Source: Owenia fusiformis
Taxonomy: Eukaryota; Annelida; Polychaeta; Sabellida; Oweniidae
NCBI GenBank assembly: GCA_903813345.2
Contig: CAIIXF020000002.1
Location: forward strand, 2,330,001-2,394,000
Reading direction: 5' to 3'
Length of the DNA: 64,000 nucleotides
A model generated the notes under the pieces. That model did no database searches and had not been told where the DNA came from. It saw nothing but the letters and a program-made list of their open reading frames with translations. The translations under genes were made by a program, and so were the position numbers. Every line of letters begins with the position of its first letter. The stretch's first letter is position 1. This document shows, piece after piece, positions 12,401 to 23,662 of this stretch.

Positions 12401-14581
12401 AAAATAAGTTACATCGAAAATGGAATGTTTCATGGAATGTCAAATATCCAATATTTAACACTTGATCTAAATGAGATACATGAAATCGCTTCGTTCGGAT
12501 TCAAGAGGCTCGATAAACTAGAGGACCTGGAAATACGGTATAATAAAATGCCACTGAAACTAAGGAAGAGATCATTTGGAGGATTATATACGCTAAAATC
12601 ATTGTATCTATGTAAGACTTTTAAGTTGGATTACCCAACGAATAGCAAACTTTTCCAAGATTTAATTTCTCTTGAGCATTTAGGAATTGATGGATGTGAT
12701 ATAAAACATGAATTAGATGTTTTTCTCCCTAATCCACATCTCTTGCGAACATTATCAATAAGTCAACTAGATATATTTAATACAATGTTCAGAAATCCAA
12801 CAAATTATAGTAATCTGAATCATCTACTTGTTTTTAATTCAGTTCGGAAAAATGAAACAATATCAGACGGACAATTTGATGGACTGAACAAACTGGAAAA
12901 ATTGGAATTCGTTAGAGCAGATATACACAGTCTAAAACCGACTCATTTTGTAGGTCTTGTATCACTGAAACGTTTATATATAGAACGCTGTAACATCCAC
13001 ACGATTGAACAACAAGCGTTTACCCCACTTAAAAATATTGAAAAAATCTCGATTTACCTGGATACATTGCCCAAATACCCACTGACATTATTTCAAAGTC
13101 TTGAAAAGTTGACAGAAGTTCAAAGCTGGCATATGGAATTTTGCTGCATAGTTCCAACAACAGTAAAAACGTGTGCGCCACAGCCAGACCACCTGTCTTC
13201 ATGTGGAGATCTTGTTAAGAACGACATACTCAGAGTGTCTCTGTGGACATTCGGTATATGTATACTCCTTGCGAACAGTGCTGTCATCATACTTCGTTTC
13301 AGAGAAGGCAGACCGAAGCATGATATAAACCATATAATGGTTTTGCATCTCTCATTTTCGGATATGATAATGGGAGTTTACATTATCATAATTGCTTCGA
13401 TGGATATGAAATACAGAGGTACCTATTTTCAACATCAGGGTGTTTGGACCAAAAGTGCTTTATGCATGGCTTCTGGATTTATTGCATCGTTGTCAAGTGA
13501 GATGTCCGTTTACATCCTCGTTGTCATGACGCTTGACAGGTTCCTCAAAATAGTGTTTCCTTTTAAAATGTGGTTACACTTTTCCAAGCGTGTTGTAAAT
13601 GGTGTTCTCAGTTTTGGCTGGATTCTCTGTATAACCCTAACAGCTTTACCACTTCTCCCTCTCGACTACTTTAGTCCCCATGAATTCTATACGCAATCTG
13701 GCTTCTGCTTACCGCTTATGTTGAATTACGATTCTGCAAAAGAAGCCTTGTTAAACCAACGTGAAAACACAAAACAGGACGGTAGCATTGAGCTAGATAG
13801 ACAGAAATCACAACAGGCATATTCTCATTTTAACGGCTGGGAGTATTCCTTTGCTCTTTTCAATGTTGTCAACCTTGTCGCCTTTCTTCTAATAGCTGTT
13901 GGCTACTTGGCCATATTCTTTGCGACTAGGATCTCGAGATCAAAAACCAAACAAGGCTCGGGGAATGAGCGAGACAGGAAGATGGCGGTGAAATTGATGT
14001 GGATCGTGTCTACCGACTTTTGCTGCTGGATTCCTGTAATAATCATGGGAATCCTAACCTTTTACAAAATAGCGCTACCAGGTTGGTATTACATGTACCA
14101 TTTGTTATGTATATTAGTATAAGGCCATGTGCTTTTATATAACTTAAATTGTTACGTTTTTATCTTCGCTCCAAAAAAACGTGTTTGATTTATTTTGACT
14201 GAGATGAAGCACCTTTTGAATAAAAAACGTATTAAATTGTGCCACATTCTAATATTTTCCCACATTAGACGTTTCCACCACTTGAATAGAGAATGAAAAC
14301 TACAAATCGTCTCAAATTATGTAAAGTGGAACTAAGAAAAAACATAGACCTACGTGTAACTTAAGTATCTTTTGATTTTATTTATTTCAGGGGAAATTAT
14401 TGCCTACGTCAGTATATTTGTGTTGCCAATCAACAGCGCTATCAACCCGATACTGTACACATTTAGCACACTTTCCTGGAAAGACTTATGGAAGAAGTGC
14501 AAGTGTACATGTATGTCAGAAGACTGCCACCAAGCGTCAAGTCCGAGGATATCATCAGCATCGGCCACTACTAAACTGTGA
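3419..14581 (+). CDS. CTLD-leucine-rich repeat G protein-coupled receptor (four coding exons)
   Basis: Proposed exons are 3419-3461, 5281-5532, 12093-14081 and 14391-14581, together about 824 codons. Phases chain correctly (1, 1, 1) with GT/AG borders. Order of parts: a hydrophobic N-terminus (about residues 1-15, signal peptide), a C-type lectin-like domain (about 16-141, CPNGWYEC at the start and W126, C131, C141 at the end), a Cys-rich cap, LRRs (about 155-470), then seven helices (about 480-790). DRF stands for the DRY motif near residue 580, CCWIP lies in helix 6 and NPILY (780-784) in helix 7. The helices and LRRs resemble the relaxin-receptor/LGR type C and snail GRL101 group, where LDLa modules usually occupy the N-terminus; here a CTLD does. 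It should act at the plasma membrane; the ligand is unknown. The first exon is the weakest call: its ATG gives a short signal peptide and no upstream in-frame ATG exists before a stop. Confidence 0.65.
3557..4197 (+). mobile_element. 5'-truncated copy of TTAA-flanked element B
   Basis: From CTTCTAATTAGCCACAATTC to GACGGGGACTTTAA this matches 16310-16980 and 20180-20853 closely. It lacks the first ~170 bp and the left terminal repeat. It sits in intron 1 of the receptor gene and ends with the family's TTAA at 4194-4197. Confidence 0.85.
4318..5115 (+). repeat. 68-bp tandem array (~11 units) before the CTLD exon
   Basis: CAG triplets recur at 4417, 4485, 4553, 4621, 4689, 4757, 4825, 4892, 4960, 5028 and 5095, a steady spacing of about 68 bp. 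Each unit has a T-rich run, CAG, then a sequence like GCACAAATGGCTAGTGAGAG. That mirrors the true acceptor and start of the exon at 5281 (TTTTATTTCAG, then GCATGTCCAAATGGCTGGTA). In the exon's frame most units carry stops (TAA or TAG after AATGG), so they are not alternative CTLD exons. Confidence 0.9.
5541..5895 (+). mobile_element. Internal fragment of element B
   Basis: The segment from ATTCACACCAATACAAAGC to about TTTTAGTGGCACATTCAA matches the middle of element B (for example 16345-16700) with more divergence than the other copies. Both ends are missing, and the right side is cut by the LINE remnant. It begins only a few bases after the donor of the CTLD exon. Confidence 0.75.
5896..7765 (-). 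pseudogene. Degenerate L1/Tx1-type LINE remnant (reverse transcriptase 3' half)
   Basis: Several - strand frames (6059-6499, 6506-6919, 7117-7368, 7290-7562) encode pieces typical of the C-terminal part of an L1/Tx1-clade ORF2. They include GLNLNMDKT, KCLGIYIG, a FLWKK...GGINLVDI block and a Cys/His knuckle (CSECHVVQDIRHLLYDC). Frameshifts and stops separate the pieces, and the endonuclease and the catalytic RT core are absent. It interrupts a unit of the 90/100-bp array and part of element B, so it is a later insertion into receptor intron 2. Confidence 0.8.
6784..9114. repeat. Tandem 1.16-kb duplication of LINE remnant plus array units
   Basis: 6784-7947 is repeated as 7948-9114 with only scattered differences (for example a 3-bp indel and a Lys/Arg change in the - strand frame). 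The duplicated block contains the LINE piece and two units of the neighbouring array, so the array existed before this event. The two near-identical - strand frames (7117-7368/8284-8535 and 7290-7562/8457-8729) are explained by it. Confidence 0.9.
7766..12092 (+). repeat. 90/100-bp tandem array (~33 units) before the LRR-7TM exon
   Basis: Units of 90 or 100 bp (the longer has an extra TTCATACATA) run from about 8945 to 12092, with an isolated start at 7766-7947 separated by the duplicated LINE block. Each unit is CTTCATTTCCAG followed by GTGTGATGACTTGTGCTGGG and CATGCGACTTGTTGGTGAC. The last units (11690-12092) read ATTCATTTTCAG, then GTTTGATGACTGGTGCTAG, almost identical to the true acceptor and first ~45 bases of the exon at 12093. 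The array is thus built from that exon border. Units far from the exon are highly uniform and those near it more varied. Long frames within it arise from period 90 and are not genes. Confidence 0.95.
12093..14581 (+). CDS. Main LRR-7TM exon and last exon of the receptor
   Basis: Exon 12093-14081 follows TTCATTTTCAG and is open for 1,989 bases. It encodes the last CTLD cysteines, the LRR block and helices 1-6. It ends CTACCAG with donor GTTGGT at 14082. Exon 14391-14581 follows TTATTTATTTCAG and supplies helix 7 (NPILY), a basic, Cys-rich tail and the stop. The intron is only 309 bp. Without this splice the frame runs to 14122 and would lose helix 7. A possible polyadenylation signal AATAAA lies near 14692. 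Confidence 0.9.
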
Positions 14582-16145
14582 ATGTTCAGATTAAAGTAAT
14601 AGACCTATCAGTCAAAATAAAAGGAATGGTAGAGCCAGAGATGTATCTTACTCTGTGAAAAACTACAAAACGTGAATCTACACGTTTGAGTAATAAATAT
14701 ACGAAAGCATGCATTCAAGAGGCCTTATTCACAGAGCTTGCCTATGACTACGAACTTGTGTGTGATGTAATGGTAACGGATGCGCGACCGCCTTTTTGTA
14801 TTAATATAGGTTACGTGCGACCGGCCTGCGCATCCGTGAGACGTCATACGAACACCTTACGATGTTCATAAAATTATCCACGATTTACGCCATGAAAGTT
14901 TACTGATAAAACTTTATTAATTAAAATGTTTTACTACATACAGGGTGGTCCATAAAATTGGAACATTTTTTAATTGAAAGCAAAATCTTTATTTTTCCTC
15001 TAATATGCACCAAAACTTTACTGAGTATAGTTCAGTCACATAATTATCTGATGTAAAGTTTATAGGTGCAAACAACAAAGTTAATGCATTAAACTAGACT
15101 AGACAATGATTCATATGACCCCTCTTCTCCTGAATTACCAAGTTCAAGCCTCGGACTCAGATTTGAAAATATTCATTTAGTTTGCTGTTCGTTTGTTTTT
15201 GTCCAAGCCATCTTGATTTAAAATATCAGCTTGGCCAAAAACGTCCAATATGTTTGCCTTGGAAGATCAAACCTGGTAATATATTCAACCTTTATCCAAA
15301 TTGATGGGTATCAAGCATATTTTGATGGCTATTATTGGGTGTATTACTAATGGACTATTATACTCCAGAAAGAGGTCAGGGTAAATAAAGCCCCCTCCCA
15401 CCTTTATTGTAATAATATGAATAATATTCATTGGATATATCAATATGTATATAAATATCATAGAGGTGTCTCCCAGAACACAAATGATATATTATATAGT
15501 ATGTGCTTAGAGTTGGTCTTTAATAAAGCTTTGGTCAGTTTTGCCTTTATTGAAAAGTGGAAACAATGCCTTGTCACTTAATGGCTGTGTGGGTTATGCA
15601 ATCGCTCACTTCTGACATGTTCCCTTTTCCCTATTCTTAAATAAAAAAATCATTTCGGGTATTCTTTAATTAAGTTGGCATTAACACACTAGTTTCCTTA
15701 AAGTCTCCGATAAATCGGACTACGTATACCGCCGTGTTTACATTAGGGGATTAGAAGAGTTTATTTCTATTTAGGTATGCAAGCAATATCAATATTAGGC
15801 CTTCATGCATGTACTCGTGTGTACAATCAGCATGCCCTTCAATGTTATATAAACCAGGCTATTCAAGTACTACATAATGTACACTATTTATGTGTGTGCT
15901 ACATGGGAATACGAGAAACTTGCCTGTTTACGATTATACGGGAAATCAACATGGGACGAAGATTGTTCACCTTCCTGACTTACCTCTGAAGCCTGTACCT
16001 TGTAATCTCTTTATATAGGTTAGCCAGAGCGCTGCGCCTGTGCAGTTTTAAACTTTGGCGCACACTTTAAGTAACCCATAAATATAAATACCTCTTGTCA
16101 ACTGAATATGATTTTACAAAATGTTTATAGCAATCAACATGTTCA
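14582..16145. other. Receptor 3' flank and non-coding sequence
   Basis: The probable 3' UTR with AATAAA near 14692 comes first. A small hairpin (CGGATGCGC/GCGCATCCG, about 14778-14832) follows. At 14938 ACAGGGTGGTCCATAAAATT resembles the terminal repeat of Tc1/mariner-type elements seen elsewhere in the window, but no partner end was found. I see no gene in the rest. Confidence 0.4.
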
Positions 16146-16980
16146 TTAAAGTCCCCATATAAAGTTTAAACCACTTTGGCTTATATTGTAGTCTTACTCA
16201 ATGTAATCAAAGTGTGATATGTGAAACTTTTTTTTTAAATTTCAAAAAGTGGTTTTTGATAGACTTTTTGTTCCAAAATTTGTAAATTTATTTAAAACTA
16301 ACTTTTAGAGGTCACACATATATTTTAATAAGCCACAATTTACACCAATGCATAGCATTCATCCTCGCATGTTTTTTGCCGAAAAAATTGACAAAATCGG
16401 TTTATAAATAAGCGAGAAATGAACTCATCAGTGCATGAAAATGGTTTCGAGAAAAATGCATTTCAAAATTTTAGTTCTCATAGAAACCAATGGTACAATG
16501 ATATCTAAAACATAATATATTCTTCCTTTTAACCTGGTTTGATAATTAACATTGGTTTATTATTGAAGTCTAGCAATTTAGAAAAGATTGACATCGAAAA
16601 AAAATTCAATTCTTTTCAAAAAGTTTTTGCTACCTTAGTGACATCACTTATGTTGCAAAATATTTTTGATATGCGGAAACATTGAAGTGGCCCATTAAAT
16701 ATGGCACTTTATTATTGAAATAGAGTGTCCTTTGTTCAATCTTTGCATTGGTGTTAAGAAGATGATCTTTTTTGAAATGCATTAAGAAATATTTGATGAT
16801 TTAAAAATTTCAACTTTTTTTGAAAGATGGCGGAAAATTTGAATATTTGAGAACTGAAATGCTCACAACTTTTTTTCAAAATAACTTTTTTTCAAAAATC
16901 TCTAAAACAACTTTTTAAGTCATGACATATAGTAAATGAATGATAAAAACATATTTTCAAACTTTAGACGGGGACTTTAA
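16146..16980 (+). mobile_element. Complete non-autonomous TTAA element B (835 bp)
   Basis: It starts TTAAAGTCCCC and ends GGGGACTTTAA, so both ends carry TTAA followed by the inverted repeat AGTCCCC, extended by a second match (TAAAGTTT). TTAA target duplication with short terminal repeats is the hallmark of piggyBac-type transposition. No transposase frame is present. Other copies lie at 20013-20853 (full), 3557-4197 and 5541-5895 (partial). Confidence 0.85.
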
Positions 16981-18423
16981 ACCTTTGAAATAAAATATAC
17001 TTGAAAAAGTAGTGGCGAAATAGACGGTTCTATCGCATTAACTTTGAGGTTCGCACCTATGAACTTCTTATCAGATAAATATAAGTAACTGAACTATGCT
17101 CAGTAAAATTTTTGTACATTTTAGAGGAAAGGTAAAGGTTTTGCGTTCAATTAACAAATGTTCCAACTCGTATGAAGGCGATTACGCAGGAGCGGAAATT
17201 AATGTCGCTAAGGATTTTTTCTCAAACGTCAACGAAAATACTTTGGGTCAGTACAGCCACCAAATGGAAAGTTTTCATTTTTAACTGTTATTGAGAATTT
17301 ATTATAACTCAATTTCTTAATAACTCAATTCAGAATTTAATGTCAAATTCTTCATGTATGCTATGTCGCCAGAGAGCGCAGAAGTGGCAAATTGAAATAG
17401 TGAAATTTGAAAAAGTGACCATATTTATGCACTACATTAATTCCATTTTACATTATTTATTGATTGGAATTAAATATTATTTCCTAAATGCAATTCATAG
17501 TTTTGTTGTTAGTGCCCTGTGGCAAAGATATCACCCAAGAATGAAAGTGCACACTATGTTTGTTTAAATCACCGTATAATACAAAATGTGTTGAGAATAC
17601 TAGAACTTTCTTTAGAGATTTCTACACTCAAATGAACGGCTTATTTAATACCCGGGGCTTAGTTGTGTACCAAACGACACGAGAAACGACACAACATCCG
17701 GGACTTTGTTTCGTCTTCATTACACAATGGTGGTAGAACTTTCATGTTAAATTGACAAAATTCGAATCAGAATTTCTCAAATCGCAGCCCATCGATTTTC
17801 AAAGAGTTTCAGAAGAATACAGCAAAGCATCTCACCTCCATGTCAAAAAAATATCCCACGAAAATCAAAAGTTCTGCTCTCTTACATAATACAAGTACCA
17901 AAACATCATCATATTTATGTACATTGACCAATTCACCACTACCAAGGTCATCCATCCGCAAAAAATAATGCCAAATATTTTACCGTTCACTGTTATGATC
18001 ACATGTTTTCCAGTTATTCTGGGCATAAGCCATTATATGCCAGCAAATGAGAGTATTCTATCATAAGATAGTGCTGTAGTATACCATTGAAGTCCCCAAA
18101 TAGGTTTCTAATAGAACTACTTTCCTCATACCACGAGATAAACAAACCGAGTAAGGATAGTACACTCTAATAGGGTCATCATCGATGTTTATTTGAATGT
18201 TAGGGGTTTTCTGAAGTGATTTCCAAACTTTCAGTTCAATCCCTTCAGCCTTTTCGATTTCATAGGGTTCTTCTGACCCCTGGTGTCATAAGGCATTCGT
18301 CCACAAACTAAAACGACCCAGACATAGTGTAAATTGATGCTGAATAAAGTTATTTTTCAGAAAAATTATGTCTAACAAGTGGCCCTTTGACTTCCCAAAA
18401 TGCTTGCTGTAGACTGGCCTATA
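16981..18423. other. Intergenic, no gene seen
   Basis: Short open frames at 17096-17284 and 17340-17567 show no recognisable domain, splice context or biased composition. I regard the stretch as non-coding. Confidence 0.4.
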
Positions 18424-18541
18424 ATGCCTTGGTCACATATGCTCGATCGAATGTTTTGTTCAATATTGTATTCTATTTTGAACAAAATACGCAGTCGGTC
18501 GGGCGCCGTAGTGAAAATCGGAGCAAACGTGACCAAGGCAA
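18424..18541. mobile_element. Palindromic MITE, family G (copy 1)
   Basis: The ends are GCCTTGGTCACATATGCT and AGCAAACGTGACCAAGGC. The inner part folds around TTTTGTTCAATATTG and TTTTGAACAAAAT. The same element recurs inverted at 51393-51527. The overlapping short frames on both strands come from the palindrome. Confidence 0.8.
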
Positions 18542-19257
18542 AAATGCAACAATACAAGCGAAATCAGACAGCCGTGAACGTACACAGTTCGATTTTCTGA
18601 ACAATTTTGGGGTAATTTGGGGGGGGGGGTTGAGCCCCAGTGATACTAATAGATTAAAAAATCTGGTTAAAATTGAAGCAATTGCAAAAATAATTCGTTT
18701 ACTCTCGTAAGTATCACGCCCGGTACAAAATGGATGGAGGGGGAGTAGACGATTTCTCCAAAAAATTGAAGAAAACTCAACAAATGGAAGATTTATTTTT
18801 TCAAGAAACTGAATTGCCAAATGAATAGACGCAGTGCATGGCAAAATATGTTAGGTCTTCTCGTATTTTTTTGAACTGATACGCTTCTAAGATATGAGAT
18901 CTATTAGAAAGGCGCATCATCACCAACGTGTAAAAGTCAATGATTTTGCTATAAATCAGGCAACAATGGTCTACTCGACCTGTAATAAATAGGTGTAAGG
19001 GACGTTGTTATCACAACACTAATGACATTGCTCACTTTTTAAAATTGGTTTCCATGCGTTATACAAAAAAAATAATCGAAATAAATTAATATTGGATGGA
19101 GGGGGGAGTGGATGGAGGGGGGAGTTGTATGTCTTTACGATGGAACAAATTCAAAAGAAATCGTGTATTTGAAAAAACTAAACTCAGTACCCCAATAAGA
19201 AACTTGAAAAAATAAACCTGTTGAGTTTTCTTGCAGAAATCACCTACTCCCGTGTGC
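18542..19257. other. Intergenic, no gene seen
   Basis: It contains a poly-G run near 18619 and a duplicated GGATGGAGGGGGGAGT near 19095-19125. No coding signal was found. Confidence 0.35.
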
Positions 19258-20012
19258 ACGCCTAACCATCGACAAGGTACAGTCACGTGACAGGTGACAA
19301 AATATGCCGTAGTACACTTTTGATGTACTATGTCACTATTAACTGATTTTGAGCGAAGACCATGATGTAGGTTCGATGCAGGTTTTCAAAAATAAATTTT
19401 AGGAGAACACAAAGGATTTTATGTTTGATTTCGCGTGCATTCGATTTCAAAGACATTTATTTTTCTAATAACGTTAAAAGATCTTCGAGCAGTGCTCGAT
19501 TTTTTTCGTTGTTAGTCTACCCATACGATTCTTCGGTTGGAAAAATGTTGTTTTTTACACATTTCCTTTGATAATTTTCTCCCCTGACGTCTCAGAGTGT
19601 CGAATATTTTTATGAGAATGTGTTTCTCTAAACTACACAGTTTAGGACAGGTGAACATTTAATAAACATTCATGCATTTGATATAATTTAAAAAATCAGA
19701 AATGTACGTTGTCAACTCACAGTGTATGTTGTCCCTGTAATTGAAATACATGAGTTATAATATTAAACATTGCAATGATTTAATTTCAAAATGCATTAAG
19801 GGTTTTATGCGTTACAAGTGATGTTCAACGAACATGCTCCTGTATCCCTAGTACAGATAAACAGGTAAAAGTGATTTTTTCGTTGAATGCTATTTTATTT
19901 TATGAAAGTATTAATATGGTGATTAATATGTGACCACGGCGTGTTTTCTTCCGACCTCTTTAACCACTCGACGTCGGTACGTTACGTTATGTTTAGTTGC
20001 ACTTTTATGAAT

Positions 20013-20853
20013 TTTAAAGGCCCCATGTAAAGTTTAAACCACTTTGGCTTATATTGTAGTCTTACACAATGTTATCAATGTGTGATATGTGAAACTTTTT
20101 TTTTTAATTTCAAAAAGTGGTTTTTGATAGACTTTTTGTTCCAAAATTTGTGAATTTATTTAAAACCAACTTTTAGAGGTCACTCATATCTTCTAATTAG
20201 CCACAATTCATACCAATGCATAGCATTCATCCTCCCATGTTTTTTGCCGAAAAAATTAAGAAAATCGGTTGATAAACAAGCGAGAAATGAACTTATCATG
20301 CATGAAAATGGTTCTGAGAAAAATGCATTTCAAAATTTTAGTTCTCATAGAAACCAATGGTACAATGATATCTAAAATATAATTCATTCTTCCTTCTAAC
20401 CTGGTTAGACAATCAACATTGGTTTTTTATGAAAGTCTAGCATATTTAGAAAAGATTAACATCGAAAAAAAAAATTCAATTTTTTTCAAAAAGTTTTTGT
20501 TACCTTAGTGACATCACTAATGTTTCAAAATATTTTTGATAAGCTAAAACATTGAAGTGGCCCATTAAATATAACATTTTATTATTGAAATAGTGTGTCT
20601 TTTGTTCAATCTTTGCATTGGTGTTAAAAAGATAATCTTTTTTGAAATGCATTAAGAAATATTTGATGATTAAGAAATTTCAACTTTTTTTGAAAAATGG
20701 CGGGAAATTTGAATATTTGAGAAATGAAATGCTCACAACTTTTTTTTCCAAAATTTTTTTTTGTTCAAAAATCTATAAAATCACTTTTTAAGTCCTGACA
20801 AATAGTAAATGAATGATAAAAAAATATTTTCAAACTTTAGACGGGGACTTTAA
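20013..20853 (+). mobile_element. Complete TTAA element B (841 bp)
   Basis: It begins TTAAAGGCCCCATG and ends GACGGGGACTTTAA. It is collinear with 16146-16980 at high identity along its length. It is nested in composite A. Confidence 0.85.
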
Positions 20854-20910
20854 TAATCTTAAGGAGTTCATGGAGAGATCTTTACTAGCTAATCCAAGAT
20901 GACTTTATGC

Positions 20911-22070
20911 TACAGGGTGTCCCGAAATTATGGGCCCCCATAGGCAGACATATACCAATACTCCTATTCGCGATAAGAGTTCAGGTGGTAATTTACATAA
21001 ATATCTCCCATGATGCATCGCTTTGGAAGGGACAAATTTTCATTGGCCCGCCGAACGAGTCTATACTCTGAACGTTTCTCAGCTTCTGATCTTCCATCAG
21101 CCCTCAAGCATAGTTATATGATCCAATCTATTGAATAATCAGATAGATAATCGGAGATTCGAAGTAACATTATTGATATTTTTTCGATCTTCGATGAAGT
21201 CTGAGCAATTTGGGAAATCAGTGACGTCACTGAAATTGGACGGCATTTTCAACTACAGATTTCTTCGGATTTGGGGATTACAGTTCAAAAAGCCTTGTTA
21301 TATATCTTAATTACATACATACCTATCATTTCTGCAAATGCAACTCTACATAAATGTTTAATAAAGTCGCAGTGCGGCATTGAAAATAGCACCCCTGTGT
21401 AATCCAATGGGAAAGAACCCGGATGTAGACGATGTTGTACCGTACATGAGAGCTCTTCAAACGAGAGTTAACTAAACTGAACGAAAACTAAACTTTATCG
21501 CGTATTGGTATATTGTCTCCATGTATGTGTCGTATATCATTTTAAAGCTCATCCAAAGTTACATTAATTTGCCGAGTATCATGGTTCAACTCACAACTGG
21601 AAAAAGTTACAGGAATTTCAAAAGTTAGTGTTTGGACAAAATTAAAGTCAGTTTTACACCAAAACAATAGTCGGTGTGTCTCCTTAGAGGCCATGTTAAC
21701 AGCAGCAATACTTTCCATATATAAACTGGCTTCAAATAGGGATATGGCGTTTTGTAATCTTCATAAAACCTTTTTAAGGCATAAGAAGAGTTTCCTTGGA
21801 GTATCTACCCTAAACGTCATCTTTTTAGAACTCGATATCCAGATATTATCTTCGAGAATAGCATCCATATTTTCTGTCACATTCAGGTCAGGGCTGTTTC
21901 CAGGATACTGAAATGAACTTTTTGGCAAAACGCTAATTTTTGAAATGCCTGTTACTTTTTACCATTTGAACCATCATATTTGGCAAATCAATGTAATTTT
22001 GGATAAGCTTAAATATGATATATGACACATACTATGGATAAATTGGTATATGTCTGCCTAGGGGGGAAAG
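20911..22070. mobile_element. Inverted-repeat element nested in composite A
   Basis: TAGGCAGACATATACCAA at 20941-20958 is matched in reverse complement at about 22045-22062, close to a C-rich/G-rich pair. The left end, TACAGGGTGTCCCGAAATT, is like Tc1/mariner-type termini, but the matching outermost right end is not evident. No gene lies inside. Confidence 0.55.
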
Positions 22071-23251
22071 TGCAGAAGTTCAAAAGCCAGGGTTATGGAA
22101 TACTAAAAAATTATTAGTAACATTGAAATTTAATCATCAATGACAATTTTATTGATTAACGGACAAAATATTAGAGTAAATTTTTCGATATGCCAGCCCT
22201 ATTATTATAAATTATTACTTTATTATCAAATATGTTCCTTCTATTACACGTACATTATAGCATTTCATTCATGTAAAATTAACTGTGAATTGAGATCTGT
22301 AAGGCCAATGTGACAACATACATTCGAGTTGACAACATACATTATCTGTTTTTCGTAGTAGCATCCAAAGTAAAAAGCGGTTTTGCATTAACTCTGGATG
22401 TATATTTGTATACTTATCTTAAGTTGTGTTAGTCGTAGTTTGGCTGTTATTTGCATAGCAAAACAAAAATTAGAGAGAATTTTGCGAAATTCAGTCAAGA
22501 TTTAGAGATCCCTGACGTACTGGGTAGATCTATAACAAGATATTGAAGTTGCTGAGGATCATTTGAAATAGATATGCATATTTGCAACTTAATTACAAAT
22601 CGAATGCAACAACTGCCTGATGATGAACTGACACAATATTGATCAAATCAATGCTAGTTCTTACCTCGCTTCCTCATTCTAGAAAATGGCGATATAAAAT
22701 GGCGGAAATGACATAGTACATCAAAAGTGTACTACGGCATATTTTGTCACTGTCACGTGACTGTACCTTGTCGATGGTTAGGCGTGGTGTGTACGGTTCT
22801 GGGTTTGATTTACACACGGGAAATTGAATTAGCTTGTTACACGACAACTCCACCTGGGCAGCTCCAGCTCCATGCCGATGAATCGTTGGATAGATAATGC
22901 CAATAGAGACAGGATATTGTTTAAATAAATTTATTATATCATACTATAGTGAAACATCACTATCACAGCCCTTTTTGTCACGTCTCATCTACCCTCCCCT
23001 CCATAAGTTTAGCAACATGTGTCTCCATTTCAGAGCAAGTTTGAAGCCTGTAAATGTTTGAACCTTTATTTTGTGCCTTTGTGACAATAATTAGGACATA
23101 TATGTCAAAGATTCAACGAATCTGTTAAATTTCCCAAAATAACATGGAATCCATGAAGGACCATCCATTTGCCAAACTTATTGAAGGGAGTGGCACTGGA
23201 CATTCACACTGTCAGAAGCATATTACATATTGTATACATGTTTGATACTAC

Positions 23252-23662
23252 CACGCGGTACTAACTTTGACCGTTAATTTGAATTTTTGACCTACCAGAT
23301 GCTTGAAAATCAAGGATTGCGAGTCTCATACTGCACCGTTTTTCTTCAAACTTATACCATTAAAAGCAAAACAAAATTGCCTTTCTGTCGGTGCATTACT
23401 TTATTGTAAAGAGTCCCTCGTTCTAGCAGCGTTTTCGTCCCCAGGTGTAAGAAGGCCTTCTTACAGCTGGGGACCAAAATGCCGCTGGAAGTAGGGACTC
23501 TGTTTAAGAGAATAATGTACCAACAGAAAGGAATTTTCGTTATGCTTTGAATGGAATAAGTTTGAAGAAAAAACGGTGCAGTATGAGACTCTGAATTATT
23601 GATTTTCAAACATCCGGTAGGTCAAAAATTCAAATTAACGGTCGAAGTTAGTACCGCGTGAC
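23252..23662. repeat. 411-bp near-perfect palindrome
   Basis: Two arms of about 200 bp mirror each other from CACGCGGTACTAACTT (left) to AAGTTAGTACCGCGTG (right). They close on a tight central hairpin near 23438-23475 (GTCCCCAGGTGTAAGAAGG against CCTTCTTACAGCTGGGGAC). The arms differ at scattered positions. The two look-alike short frames on opposite strands here (23303-23494 and 23352-23609) are mirror images, not genes. Confidence 0.9.

Larger units (their letters stand above)
19258..22795. mobile_element. 3.5-kb inverted-repeat composite (family A) with nested elements
   Basis: The outer arms, 19258-19340 and 22711-22793, are near-perfect inverted repeats (CGCCTAACCATCGACAAGG to GATGTACTATGTCA). 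A second inverted pair lies inside each end (GTTGTCAACTC...GTATGTTGTC at about 19707-19735 against 22312-22345). The interior carries a complete element B (20013-20853) and a third inverted-repeat element (20911 to about 22070). No transposase-like frame is present. Confidence 0.7.

Noticed and set aside
18387-18844. Overlapping frames of 107 and 123 codons on opposite strands
   Set aside because: They overlap a palindromic MITE and low-complexity G-rich sequence, with no family resemblance.
23303-23609. Two similar proteins on opposite strands
   Set aside because: They are mirror images created by the palindrome 23252-23662.
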